This document shows positions 24,247 to 32,136 of a stretch of DNA of 39,022 nt, one piece after another. The notes beneath the pieces are model-generated. The model was given only the letters and a program-made list of their open reading frames with translations. It was not told the origin of the DNA and did no database searches. The stretch is from an uncultured Bacteroidota bacterium. GTDB taxonomy: Bacteria; Bacteroidota; Bacteroidia; Flavobacteriales; Flavobacteriaceae. Positions within the stretch are counted from its first letter, which is position 1; every line of letters begins with the position of its first letter. Location of the stretch: contig CACJHI010000014.1 in the NCBI GenBank assembly GCA_902593165.1, positions 1 through 39,022 of the forward strand. Reading direction: 5' to 3'. The position numbers and the translations under genes are program-made.

Positions 24247-25017
24247 ATGAAGACTAAATCTGAAATTGTTGATAATTGGCTTGTAAGATACACTGGTCTT
24301 GAACTAGATAACTTTGGAGAGTACATACTTCTGACAAATTTTGACAAGTATGTAAGAATTTTTGCTGAAAGGCTGAATTGTAAAGTTCAAGGAGAAGATA
24401 AGAATATGACTTCTGCAACATCAAAAAATATCACAATTATAAATTTTGGTATGGGGAGTCCAAATGCTGCGACAATAATGGATCTATTATCTGCTATAAA
24501 CCCTAAGGCTGTCCTTTTTCTTGGTAAGTGTGGTGGATTAAAGAAAAGAATTAATATTGGTGATTTTGTATTGCCAATTGGAGCAATTAGAGGAGATGGA
24601 ACTTCTAATGATTATTTTCCGCCAGAAGTTCCTGCTATGCCTTCATTCTCATTACAGAAAGCAATTTCTACAACTATTAGAGAATTTAAAACAGATTATT
24701 GGACTGGCACTGTATATACGACAAATAGAAGAGTCTGGGAATATGATAAAGGATTCAAGGTTTACATTAAAAAGACTAGGGCATATGCAATTGATATGGA
24801 AACTGCTACTTTATTTACTGTTGGATTCCATAATAAAATACCTGTTGGTGCTTTATTGCTAGTCTCAGATTCACCAATGACGCCAGAAGGAGTAAAAACT
24901 CTTGAAAAAGATGAAATAAATTCAAGAGAGCATGACGAAAAACATATTGAAATAGGTGTGGATTCATTAAAAAAATTGATGGATAACGCGGAAACAGTCA
25001 GACACCTGAAGTTCTAG
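24247..25017 (+). CDS. amn: AMP nucleosidase, short bacteroidotal form
   Basis: 256 residues in the phosphorylase/nucleosidase fold. Core motifs: IINFGMGSPNAATIMDLL, FLGKCGGLKKRINIGDFVLPIGAIRGDGTSNDYFPPEVPA, YAIDMETATLF (catalytic region with the Asp-Met-Glu of the family) and LLVSDSPMTPEGVK. It cleaves AMP to adenine and ribose-5-phosphate. E. coli Amn is almost twice as long; the short form lacks its N-terminal regulatory domain and is the usual type in Bacteroidota. Cytoplasmic. The next gene (esterase) begins 4 bases later. Confidence 0.9.
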   Translation: MKTKSEIVDNWLVRYTGLELDNFGEYILLTNFDKYVRIFAERLNCKVQGEDKNMTSATSKNITIINFGMGSPNAATIMDLLSAINPKAVLFLGKCGGLKKRINIGDFVLPIGAIRGDGTSNDYFPPEVPAMPSFSLQKAISTTIREFKTDYWTGTVYTTNRRVWEYDKGFKVYIKKTRAYAIDMETATLFTVGFHNKIPVGALLLVSDSPMTPEGVKTLEKDEINSREHDEKHIEIGVDSLKKLMDNAETVRHLKF

Positions 25018-25021
25018 TTCA

Positions 25022-25996
25022 ATGAGGTTTATATTCATTTCAATATTTCTACTTATCATAAGTTGCACTAAGGATGATACCGGTATTTCTGAAAAAAATT
25101 CTGACGATTTTAACTCATCTTTAAAGGATAGTTTTAATAGATTTATATTTTATGAAGGTCAAGCAACTTATTCAATAAATCATAATGGACTTGATAGAGA
25201 GTATATACTTTATATTCCACCTAATATCGAGTCTAGAACTAATCTTCCTGTAATTTTTAATTTTCATGGGTATCAAGGTCGTGCGAATCAATTTTTTAAT
25301 ATGACAGATTTAATTAAAATTGCTGATGATAACGGAGTTGTCCTAGTTTACCCTCAGGGTGCTCCTCTTGATGGGGGACCTTCTCATTGGAATGCTGCTC
25401 CTCTCAATTCCTCAACACCATCATTTGTCAATAAAAGCAATGTGAATGACTTAGAGTTCTTTTTTTATTTATTAGATGATGTTAATCGAAATAATATACT
25501 TGATCTAAATAGGGTTTACGCTATTGGTTATTCTAATGGAGGTATGTTCTCCCATTTTTTAGCATGTAACACAGAAAATATTTTTGCTGCAATAGGAGAT
25601 GTTGCAGGTACAATGCTTCTTGATACCTATAATAATTGCAACCCTTCATCACCAGTTCCAGTTTTAAAAATTCATGGAACATCTGATAATGTAGTATCAT
25701 ATAATGGATTTGATCAAGCTGGCTTTAAGACTGTAGAAGATGTTGTAAATTTTTGGAAGACAAATAATAAGTCTAATGAGCAGTTTATTCTAAACAATTT
25801 TGTAAGTTCTTCCTGGGCAAATTATATGGGACCAGTAAATTTTGAAAAGTATATATATGAATCTAATGAAAATGATTCTGAGGTTATTCATTATAAAATG
25901 CTAGGTGGAGGTCATTGGTGGGATTATAGTTTGGATCAAAATCTAAAAACTAGTTCATTGTTATGGGATTTCTTTTCAAGACACTCAAAAAATTAG
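25022..25996 (+). CDS. PHB-depolymerase/feruloyl-esterase-like lipoprotein
   Basis: 324 residues: lipobox IISC (C15) and an alpha/beta hydrolase of the LpqC/CE1 type. Oxyanion segment FNFHGYQGRANQF, nucleophile S171 in AIGYSNGGMF, acid in HGTSDNVV, and the catalytic His in GGGHWW. PSHWNAAP is also typical. It hydrolyses ester bonds, probably of polysaccharide-linked phenolic or acetyl groups or short polyesters, outside the cytoplasm. It starts 4 bases after amn and may share its transcript. Closed by a bidirectional terminator. Confidence 0.85.
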   Translation: MRFIFISIFLLIISCTKDDTGISEKNSDDFNSSLKDSFNRFIFYEGQATYSINHNGLDREYILYIPPNIESRTNLPVIFNFHGYQGRANQFFNMTDLIKIADDNGVVLVYPQGAPLDGGPSHWNAAPLNSSTPSFVNKSNVNDLEFFFYLLDDVNRNNILDLNRVYAIGYSNGGMFSHFLACNTENIFAAIGDVAGTMLLDTYNNCNPSSPVPVLKIHGTSDNVVSYNGFDQAGFKTVEDVVNFWKTNNKSNEQFILNNFVSSSWANYMGPVNFEKYIYESNENDSEVIHYKMLGGGHWWDYSLDQNLKTSSLLWDFFSRHSKN

Positions 25997-26002
25997 TTAA
26001 TA

Positions 26003-26028
26003 AAAAAAGAGGCTAAAAAGCCTCTTTT
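26003..26028. terminator. Bidirectional terminator
   Basis: Stem gaggct/agcctc (26009-26014 with 26019-26024), 4-base loop, A-run before and T-run after. It separates the esterase gene from the convergent NTF2-like pseudogene. Confidence 0.9.
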
Positions 26029-26049
26029 CTTAAATCATTTATGGAAATT

Positions 26050-26560
26050 TTATTGTAATGCTAGGAATATACTTCCTGCGTCAAAGAACTCCCATATAAA
26101 AGTGGTGTTTCCATCCTCATCAAATTGCTGAACTGAGTAATAAGATTGTTCAAATTCAGTTCCAGTTGCTTTGTGATTAAATGTCCATGTTCCATAACTT
26201 CTTACTCCTCCATCAGGTAAAAAAACGTGTATCATCAACTCCTGGATAATATTGTCTATTTGTAAATTTGAAATTTTCAAATTCATTATGCCAGCCTTTC
26301 ATGCCTTCCATCCAAGCATCTTTTGATAGTGAATCACCTTGTGGACTGTTCCAAATTAAATTATCTGAAGTTCCATCAAACATTGTTTGAAGATCACCAT
26401 TTTCAAATGCTGTAAATTCAGCGTCAACTTTTTCTACGTTAACGATATACTTCTGCATACCTGATTGAAACATAGTAGCACCATCAATTCTAGCTTGATC
26501 TTCAGGTGAAACACATCCAATCATAGATATTGTAATAATTAATATTAAGAATTTTTTCAT
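26050..26560 (-). pseudogene. NTF2-like lipoprotein 2, frameshifted in a 7-T run
   Basis: The first frame (26560 to 26213) gives a lipoprotein signal with lipobox MIGC and the first two thirds of an NTF2-like domain (GDLQTMFDGTSDNLIWNSPQGD, FENFKFTNRQYYPGVDDT). It then stops. The rest (LPDGGVRSYGTWTFNH... to FFDAGSIFLALQ) is in the next frame. The break is a run of seven T (leftward reading; seven A at 26219-26225). With six T the frame reads VDDTRFLPDGGVRSYG and gives about 169 residues, the same length as the intact relatives at 18618 and 38011. It may be a sequencing error, a recent mutation or a slippage site. Confidence 0.8.
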
Positions 26561-26627
26561 TTTGTTTATTTTAAATTATAATGTAAATCTATGAAAAAGA
26601 AATTTTATCAATTACATTAGCTTTAAC

Positions 26628-26849
26628 ATGAATATACCTGAAAATTTGAAGTTTGATTATTTGTTATCACTTGATAAGCATATTGAGACAGAAGGAAAAG
26701 ATAATAAAGAGGAGACATTAAAAAGAATTTTCGAGATAACTAAAAAAATTGCTGATCTGGGTTTTGGAGAGAATGATATTCATGCGATTGTTAAAGATGA
26801 GGAATTATACTTGAAATATGAACAATGGAGGAAGGATAACGAACTTTAA
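26628..26849 (+). CDS. Small acidic helical protein, copy A
   Basis: 73 residues, mostly helical and acidic, no signal and no membrane segment. It begins with MNIPENLKFDYLLSLD and ends with KYEQWRKDN. It shares start, middle (KKIADLGF/KKIIDLGF) and end with the protein at 28529, so the two are paralogs. Function unknown; the size and charge suit a small partner or regulator protein. It precedes the ACT-domain gene by 32 bases. Confidence 0.6.
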   Translation: MNIPENLKFDYLLSLDKHIETEGKDNKEETLKRIFEITKKIADLGFGENDIHAIVKDEELYLKYEQWRKDNEL

Positions 26850-26881
26850 AAAAATTCCAAATAATTTTATATCATTGAAAT

Positions 26882-27247
26882 ATGAATAAATCTTTAAAAC
26901 CTAAACTAAATCAAGGCGAATATGTATTTGTTTTAATTGATCATATAGATGGAATAAATGAAGAAGATATTTTATGTTCATTTAAAGAGGACGGTAAATA
27001 CAGTTTAATTTTAAAAAAAGAATTTGCAAATAAATACGGTATGTCATATGACTTTATTGCTGCCTGGATATCTTTAGGTTTACATTCATCTCTTAACTCC
27101 GTTGGTTTGACATCCTTATTCTCACAAGCACTTGCAGATAATAAAATTAGTTGTAATGTTATTGCGGGTTTCAATCATGATCACATTTTTGTAGATTATG
27201 ATAATAGAGAAAAGGCATTTGATGTTTTGAACAAACTAAAGTTTTAA
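26882..27247 (+). CDS. ACT-domain protein
   Basis: 121 residues. Matches the two-part ACT family (ACT_3 plus ACT_7): LNQGEYVFVLI at the front, FKEDGKYSLILKKEFANKYG, AAWISLGLHSSLNSVGLTSLFSQALADNKISCNVIAGFNHDHIFVDYDNREKA. The NVIAGFNHDHIFV segment is diagnostic in my memory of the family. ACT domains bind amino acids; single-chain forms like this are of unknown specific role. Cytoplasmic. Confidence 0.85.
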   Translation: MNKSLKPKLNQGEYVFVLIDHIDGINEEDILCSFKEDGKYSLILKKEFANKYGMSYDFIAAWISLGLHSSLNSVGLTSLFSQALADNKISCNVIAGFNHDHIFVDYDNREKAFDVLNKLKF

Positions 27248-27266
27248 CTATAAAAAATATAATTAA

Positions 27267-27455
27267 ATGAAACAGTGTAAAGAATGTCATGAAATGTATG
27301 AACTTCCTCATCCTACTGCAGGTTTTGGTAAATTTCGTCCTTTTGGGGACCATTGTCCTTATTGCGGTTCTTTTAACTCAGATATAAATAAAGATTCAAT
27401 AATTACTTTAGTTATTGCTGCAGTTATTTTTGGACTTATTTATTTCTTAACATAA
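27267..27455 (+). CDS. Zinc-ribbon membrane microprotein
   Basis: 62 residues. A front zinc ribbon with CKEC (C4, C7) and CPYCG (about residues 30-34), then a C-terminal hydrophobic helix (about 44-61). The ribbon would face the cytoplasm. It lies 19 bases after the ACT gene and 10 bases before the hydrolase gene. Function unknown. Confidence 0.6.
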   Translation: MKQCKECHEMYELPHPTAGFGKFRPFGDHCPYCGSFNSDINKDSIITLVIAAVIFGLIYFLT

Positions 27456-27465
27456 ACTTGATAAA

Positions 27466-28386
27466 ATGAAAAAAGTTTTTCTAATATTTTTAGCGTCTAT
27501 ATACTCTTGTAGTGAATCTATAAACTATGAATATGTTATAAAAGATGAAAATTTCAGAGCTAAAGTTTTAAAAACCAATCCAGGTAATTATATTGAACTT
27601 GAGAATGGTTTCACATATTACGAGGAGGCAAATCTAGAGTCAAATCTGGGAACAGTTGTCCTGGTTCATGGATTCTCAGTTCCTTCATACATATTGGAAA
27701 CTACCTTTAACTCAATTGAGAATAAGGGTTTTAGAGTTATAATGATGGACTTATTTGGAAGAGGTTTCTCTGATAATCCAGATCTTCCTCAGACTGATGA
27801 ACTAAGAGCTAACCAAGTCATTGAATTATTAGATAAAAGAAATATTAAAGATGCTTCTTTAGTCGGCTTGTCCAATGGTGGTAGAATCATCTCCAAAATT
27901 GCTTATTTAAAACCAGAAATTGTAAATGAACTTTTTTATATAGCCTCATCAGGATTCTATGAATATCCAGATATAAATGAGAGAGATGTAACCTTGAGCG
28001 AAATAAATGATTTAATAAAATCTTATCCAGAAATGGCTAAGGGTCAAAAAAATGACTTTTTTAATCCTGGACAATATCCTGACTGGATTGATAAATATCA
28101 AGAACTTCAAAAGCACAAAGGATTTGCTAGAGCTCTTATCTCAACTACAAAGAATTTAGTTACTTTAGACTATGTCCATAACAAAATTGATTCATTAAAT
28201 ATACCTGTCTATGCATTTTGGGGAGAATTTGACACAGTAGTAATATATGATGAATTTAAAGATAGATTAAATAGAGTTTTACCAAACAGAACAGAATTCT
28301 TCATTTCTAATTCAGGACATTTACCTCACATGGAAAATCAAGATGAATTTGAAAGTATATTTTTTAAATATTTAAATAGTAATTAA
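27466..28386 (+). CDS. Alpha/beta hydrolase lipoprotein
   Basis: 306 residues with a short lipoprotein signal (lipobox IYSC, C15). Hydrolase core: VVLVHGFSVPSYI (oxyanion), MMDLFGRGFSDNP, nucleophile S136 in LVGLSNGGRI, acid D256 in WGEFDTV, and H285 in SNSGHLPHMEN. The order and spacing match meta-cleavage-type esterases and hydrolases. Probably periplasmic; substrate unknown. The next small ORF begins 5 bases after its stop. Confidence 0.85.
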   Translation: MKKVFLIFLASIYSCSESINYEYVIKDENFRAKVLKTNPGNYIELENGFTYYEEANLESNLGTVVLVHGFSVPSYILETTFNSIENKGFRVIMMDLFGRGFSDNPDLPQTDELRANQVIELLDKRNIKDASLVGLSNGGRIISKIAYLKPEIVNELFYIASSGFYEYPDINERDVTLSEINDLIKSYPEMAKGQKNDFFNPGQYPDWIDKYQELQKHKGFARALISTTKNLVTLDYVHNKIDSLNIPVYAFWGEFDTVVIYDEFKDRLNRVLPNRTEFFISNSGHLPHMENQDEFESIFFKYLNSN

Positions 28387-28391
28387 TAAAG

Positions 28392-28532
28392 ATGAGGTTT
28401 CTCCAATTAATACTTACATGCTCTATTTTATATGGTCTATACTCAATAGTAACTGATGACTGGAGCGGTTTAATATGGTTAATTGGAGGTCTTTCCTTTC
28501 TTTTTTTAAGTAATAAATGGATGAAAAAATGA
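28392..28532 (+). CDS. 46-residue two-TM membrane protein
   Basis: A 46-codon frame starting 5 bases after the hydrolase gene. Two hydrophobic helices (about 4-19 and 27-40) separated by TDDWSG, with a basic end (NKWMKK). Its TGA overlaps an ATG of the following gene (ATGA at 28529-28532), which supports both this gene and the chosen start of the next. Family unknown. Confidence 0.55.
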   Translation: MRFLQLILTCSILYGLYSIVTDDWSGLIWLIGGLSFLFLSNKWMKK

Positions 28533-28744
28533 AAATACCAAAAGATTTAATGTTCGAATATTTACTCTCACTTGAGAACTACAGTGAATCTCATCCAACC
28601 TTAAAGGACATCACAATGAAAGAGGCCTTGGATGCACAAAAAAAGATTATTGATTTAGGTTTCACTGATAAAGATATATTAGAAATGAAAAGTCAAGAAT
28701 TACTTTTAGAATATAAATTATGGAGAAAAGAAACAGGTCAGTAG
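28529..28744 (+). CDS. Small acidic helical protein, copy B
   Basis: 71 residues from the ATG at 28529, which overlaps the previous stop and makes the start MKIPKDLMFEYLLSLEN line up with copy A at 26628 (MNIPENLKFDYLLSLD). An ATG four codons earlier is possible. It shares KKIIDLGF and the final YKLWRK with copy A. Function unknown; a local duplication 1.7 kb apart with five other small genes between the copies. Confidence 0.6.
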   Translation: MKIPKDLMFEYLLSLENYSESHPTLKDITMKEALDAQKKIIDLGFTDKDILEMKSQELLLEYKLWRKETGQ

Positions 28745-28765
28745 TTTTATTTGCTGGCTATGTAT

Positions 28766-28773
28766 TACCTTTG
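28766..28773 (+). promoter_or_regulatory. Possible -7 box for the ABC operon
   Basis: Exact TACCTTTG (consensus TAnnTTTG), ending 22 bases before the ATG at 28796. A TTTG 12 bases further upstream is too near to be a normal -33 element. Confidence 0.35.
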
Positions 28774-28795
28774 GCGTTATCCATAAACCAAAAGA

Positions 28796-29722
28796 ATGAA
28801 CAATTTATTATCAATTGATTCTGTCTCAAAGCATTACGGTGATTTCACTGCCTTAAACAAAGTCTCTCTTAATATTAAAGAAGGATCTATATTTGGTCTT
28901 TTAGGACCTAATGGTGCTGGTAAAACTACCTTAATCAGAATTATCAATCAAATAACTCAACCTGATGAAGGTAAAGTATTATTTAATAATGAACCACTTA
29001 ACATTAAACATATAAAGGATATTGGATACCTCCCTGAAGAGAGAGGTTTGTATCCAAAGATGACTATTGGTGATCAAGTGGTATATCTTGCCCAACTTAA
29101 AGGTTTGGATAGAGATACTTCTAAATCTGAATTAAGAAAATGGTTTGACAAGTTTGAAATTGAGGATTGGTGGAATAAAAAAGTAACAGAACTTTCTAAG
29201 GGTATGGCTCAAAAGGTTCAGTTCATTGTTACAGTTCTACATAAACCTAAACTATTAATTTTTGATGAACCATTTTCAGGTTTCGATCCAATCAACGCAA
29301 ACTTAATAAAAGATGAGATACTTGATTTACGAGAAAAAGGTGCTACAATAATATTTTCTACACATCGAATGGAATCTGTTGAAGAACTCTGTGAAGATAT
29401 AGCCCTTATAAATAAATCAAATAAAATTTTAGATGGTAACTTATATGATATAAAGACAAAATTCAAGTCAAATATTTATGAAGTTGGTGTAAATGCTAGT
29501 AATCCGGATTCACTCAACAAAGAACTTGATTCAATCTTTGAAACCGCAAAACCATCATTTAAAACAATTGGTGAGAACTTAAAGCTAAATATAAAATTGA
29601 ATGATAAACAAAATTCAGATCAACTATTAAAGATCTTAAATCAAAGTGGAAAGGTTATTCACTTTAAAGAAGTAATCCCTAGTGCAAATGAAATATTTAT
29701 AAACTCTGTAGAAAATAATTAA
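28796..29722 (+). CDS. ABC transporter ATP-binding protein (NatA-like)
   Basis: 308 residues. Walker A GPNGAGKTT (37-45), Q-loop region, signature LSKGM (133-137, a variant of LSGGQ common in ABC-2 exporters), Walker B LLIFDEP (153-159) and the H-loop FSTHRMES. About 90 C-terminal residues follow the ATPase core, as in NatA-type subunits. It pairs with the permease gene 1 base after its stop. The likely role is export of sodium or a small compound from the cytoplasm; the substrate is not shown. Confidence 0.92.
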   Translation: MNNLLSIDSVSKHYGDFTALNKVSLNIKEGSIFGLLGPNGAGKTTLIRIINQITQPDEGKVLFNNEPLNIKHIKDIGYLPEERGLYPKMTIGDQVVYLAQLKGLDRDTSKSELRKWFDKFEIEDWWNKKVTELSKGMAQKVQFIVTVLHKPKLLIFDEPFSGFDPINANLIKDEILDLREKGATIIFSTHRMESVEELCEDIALINKSNKILDGNLYDIKTKFKSNIYEVGVNASNPDSLNKELDSIFETAKPSFKTIGENLKLNIKLNDKQNSDQLLKILNQSGKVIHFKEVIPSANEIFINSVENN

Positions 29723-29723
29723 C

Positions 29724-31031
29724 ATGGAACACTTTTCAATAATAACTACAAGAGAGTTTTTAAATAAAATTGGTAACAAATCTTTTATTTTAATGACAAT
29801 TTTGTTACCCATCATTCTTTCTGGAATAGGCTTTTTACTGACTTTTCTTTCTTCAATTAATAATGACACTTCAAAGGTTATATCAGTTGTTGATAAGACC
29901 GGATATATTTATGAAAAACTAGATTCATCTAATGATATCAAGTATGATTTAATAGGGACGAGCAGTTCATTAGATGAAGCCAGGAGCATTTCAGAGAGTA
30001 AATCTGATTATGGGCTTCTATTTATAGATAATTTTGATACTCCTGAGAAGATTGCTGAATCAATTGTTTTTATCACAGAGGATTCTCCATCATTTAGTGT
30101 TATAGATAGAATTGAATCTGAACTTGAAACTATTCTAACAAATGAAAACTATAGAATTGAGGGAATAGATATAAACCTAATAAATTCATCTAGAATATAT
30201 ATTAATTTATTTCAAGAAAGTTTTGATGGAGAAGAGACAAGCAGAATTGATGGATTGGTTTCACTTATGTTTGGTTTCTTCCTTGGATTTCTTTTATACT
30301 TCTTCATTTTTGCCTACGGGAGTATGATTATGATGAGTGTTATGGAGGAAAAAACTAATAGAATTATTGAAATTATTATTTCATCTGTCAAACCTTTTAA
30401 CTTGATGACTGGAAAAATTATTGGTGTTTCTCTAGCTGGATTAACACAAGTATTTATTTGGATGGTTATGTTCTTTGCATTTTCATTTATTTTCTCAACA
30501 ATTTTTGGAATAGATGGTTCTTATGATTCAGGTGAGATAATGTTATCATCAAATAATGAAGCTGGTGTATCATCTTTTGTTCTTGAAATGATTTCAGCAT
30601 TTATGAATCTGCCATTAACAAATATATTTATTGCATTTATTCTTTATTTTATTGGAGGATACCTCCTTTATGCAGCAATTTTTGCTTCAATTGGTGCTGC
30701 AATTGATAATCAAGCTGATGCTCAACAATTTATGATTCCTATAACTCTTATAGTAATAATAGCCTTGTACGTAGGAATATTAACTATTCCTGAGGATCCT
30801 AATGGAATAGTCGCTCAAATTTTCTCATACATACCTTTTACATCTCCAATTGTAATGCTAATGAGAATACCAAATGGAGTCCCATTATATGAACAAATAA
30901 TTTCACTTACAATACTATTCTCATCAGTTGTATTTATGATATGGATAGGAGCAAAGATTTATAGAATAGGTATTCTTATGTATGGAAAAAAAGTTACATA
31001 TGGTGAAATAATAAAATGGCTTAAATACTAA
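29724..31031 (+). CDS. ABC-2 family permease (NatB-like)
   Basis: 435 residues: N-terminal helix (about 22-42), a large loop outside the cytoplasm (about 43-175) and five or six C-terminal helices. Family marks are EFLNKIGNKSFILMTILLPI at the front and VMEEKTNRIIEIIISSVKPFNLMTGKIIG before the second helix block, plus the GAAIDNQADAQQFMIPI segment. This is the NatB/YhaP-type exporter layout. It follows the ATPase gene by one base, so the two form a complete half-pump pair. Confidence 0.9.
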   Translation: MEHFSIITTREFLNKIGNKSFILMTILLPIILSGIGFLLTFLSSINNDTSKVISVVDKTGYIYEKLDSSNDIKYDLIGTSSSLDEARSISESKSDYGLLFIDNFDTPEKIAESIVFITEDSPSFSVIDRIESELETILTNENYRIEGIDINLINSSRIYINLFQESFDGEETSRIDGLVSLMFGFFLGFLLYFFIFAYGSMIMMSVMEEKTNRIIEIIISSVKPFNLMTGKIIGVSLAGLTQVFIWMVMFFAFSFIFSTIFGIDGSYDSGEIMLSSNNEAGVSSFVLEMISAFMNLPLTNIFIAFILYFIGGYLLYAAIFASIGAAIDNQADAQQFMIPITLIVIIALYVGILTIPEDPNGIVAQIFSYIPFTSPIVMLMRIPNGVPLYEQIISLTILFSSVVFMIWIGAKIYRIGILMYGKKVTYGEIIKWLKY

Positions 31032-31063
31032 TTCTCTTATAGAAATTTAAAGGAAATTATACA

Positions 31064-32125
31064 TTACCATACTTTATTAAGAAAGTCGATAAAATTTTGA
31101 CTCATAATCTTCTCAATATCTAAATCAGAATATCCTTTTTTAGAAAGCATCAGGGGTACTTTCTGTAAATCAGCTATTGTATCTAGATCTTGTGGTGTTT
31201 GTTCTTTTCCAAATGCACCATCTAAGTCAGAACCAATTCCTACATGAGAGGAATTTCCTGATAATTGACAAATATGATCAATATTATCTATCATTTGATT
31301 TAAAGTCACACCCATCTTTTCTGGAGTTGATTCTCCTCTAATCCAATTTGGTACCATCATCCAAGCATCTAGAGGTACTCCAATAACAGCATCTCTAGAA
31401 ATTAGTTCAATAATTTGTTCATCAGAATATTGCCTATTATGATCTACAAATTTTCTACAGTTATTATGACTTGCCCATAATGGTCCATTATAGATTTCCA
31501 ATGTTTCCCAAAAGCTAATATCACACAAATGTGTAGTGTCAAGGATTAGATTTAATTCTTCAATTTTTTTTAATAACTCTTTTCCTTTAGGTCCAATTCC
31601 TCCAACTGAGTCAGTTCCATGTGCATAAACACCTGGTCCATAATGAGCAGGACCTATTGCTCTTAATCCTGATTCGTATGATTTCTCTAAATAATTCATA
31701 TTGACAATTGAATCTGCTCCTTCAAGGCTCAATATATACCCTATAGGTTTTTTAGAAATATCTTCACTCCTCCATAGTTTTAGATGCTTATTAAGCTGAT
31801 TAGTATTTTTAATTTGGACCATTTCTCCAATCTCCTCCATTGATTTATACCATGCTAGCTGGTTTTGAGTATGAGCCCAGGCTTCTTCTTGTGAATTCCA
31901 ACCAGGTAGCTCTTTATTATCGCTAACTCTGGCAATTTGAGTTGCAACACAAATTCCAATATTTCCTTTTCGCATTGCATCCAGAGATACAGTATTATTC
32001 TGTCTGTCTGGCTTGTCACTCATTCCAAATTCACTCTCTCTGATTTGCTGAACACTTTTGGTTAGATCTCTATTCCATTCTACAGCATTCATTGCTAAGT
32101 CAAGGTGAGCGTCAAGAATAAACAT
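31064..32125 (-). CDS. M19 (membrane dipeptidase)-family metallohydrolase, cytoplasmic
   Basis: 353 residues, with no signal peptide: the metal motif begins at residue 5 (DAHLDL, H7, D9). Further metal and catalytic positions: E135 in LSLEGADS, H199 in DTTHL, H220 in ASHNN and D300 in GIGSDLDGAFG. This is the complete renal-dipeptidase layout. Family members cut dipeptides with a D-residue at the C-end and other N-acyl-D-amino acids. As the last gene of the KDG operon (11 bases after the PLP enzyme gene), its likely job is removing an acyl or aminoacyl group from a D-configured hydroxy-amino acid, for example N-acetyl-D-glucosaminate. That role is inference; a plain dipeptidase is the alternative. 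Confidence 0.88.
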   Translation of the reverse strand: MFILDAHLDLAMNAVEWNRDLTKSVQQIRESEFGMSDKPDRQNNTVSLDAMRKGNIGICVATQIARVSDNKELPGWNSQEEAWAHTQNQLAWYKSMEEIGEMVQIKNTNQLNKHLKLWRSEDISKKPIGYILSLEGADSIVNMNYLEKSYESGLRAIGPAHYGPGVYAHGTDSVGGIGPKGKELLKKIEELNLILDTTHLCDISFWETLEIYNGPLWASHNNCRKFVDHNRQYSDEQIIELISRDAVIGVPLDAWMMVPNWIRGESTPEKMGVTLNQMIDNIDHICQLSGNSSHVGIGSDLDGAFGKEQTPQDLDTIADLQKVPLMLSKKGYSDLDIEKIMSQNFIDFLNKVW

Positions 32126-32136
32126 ATTTGTCTTGT

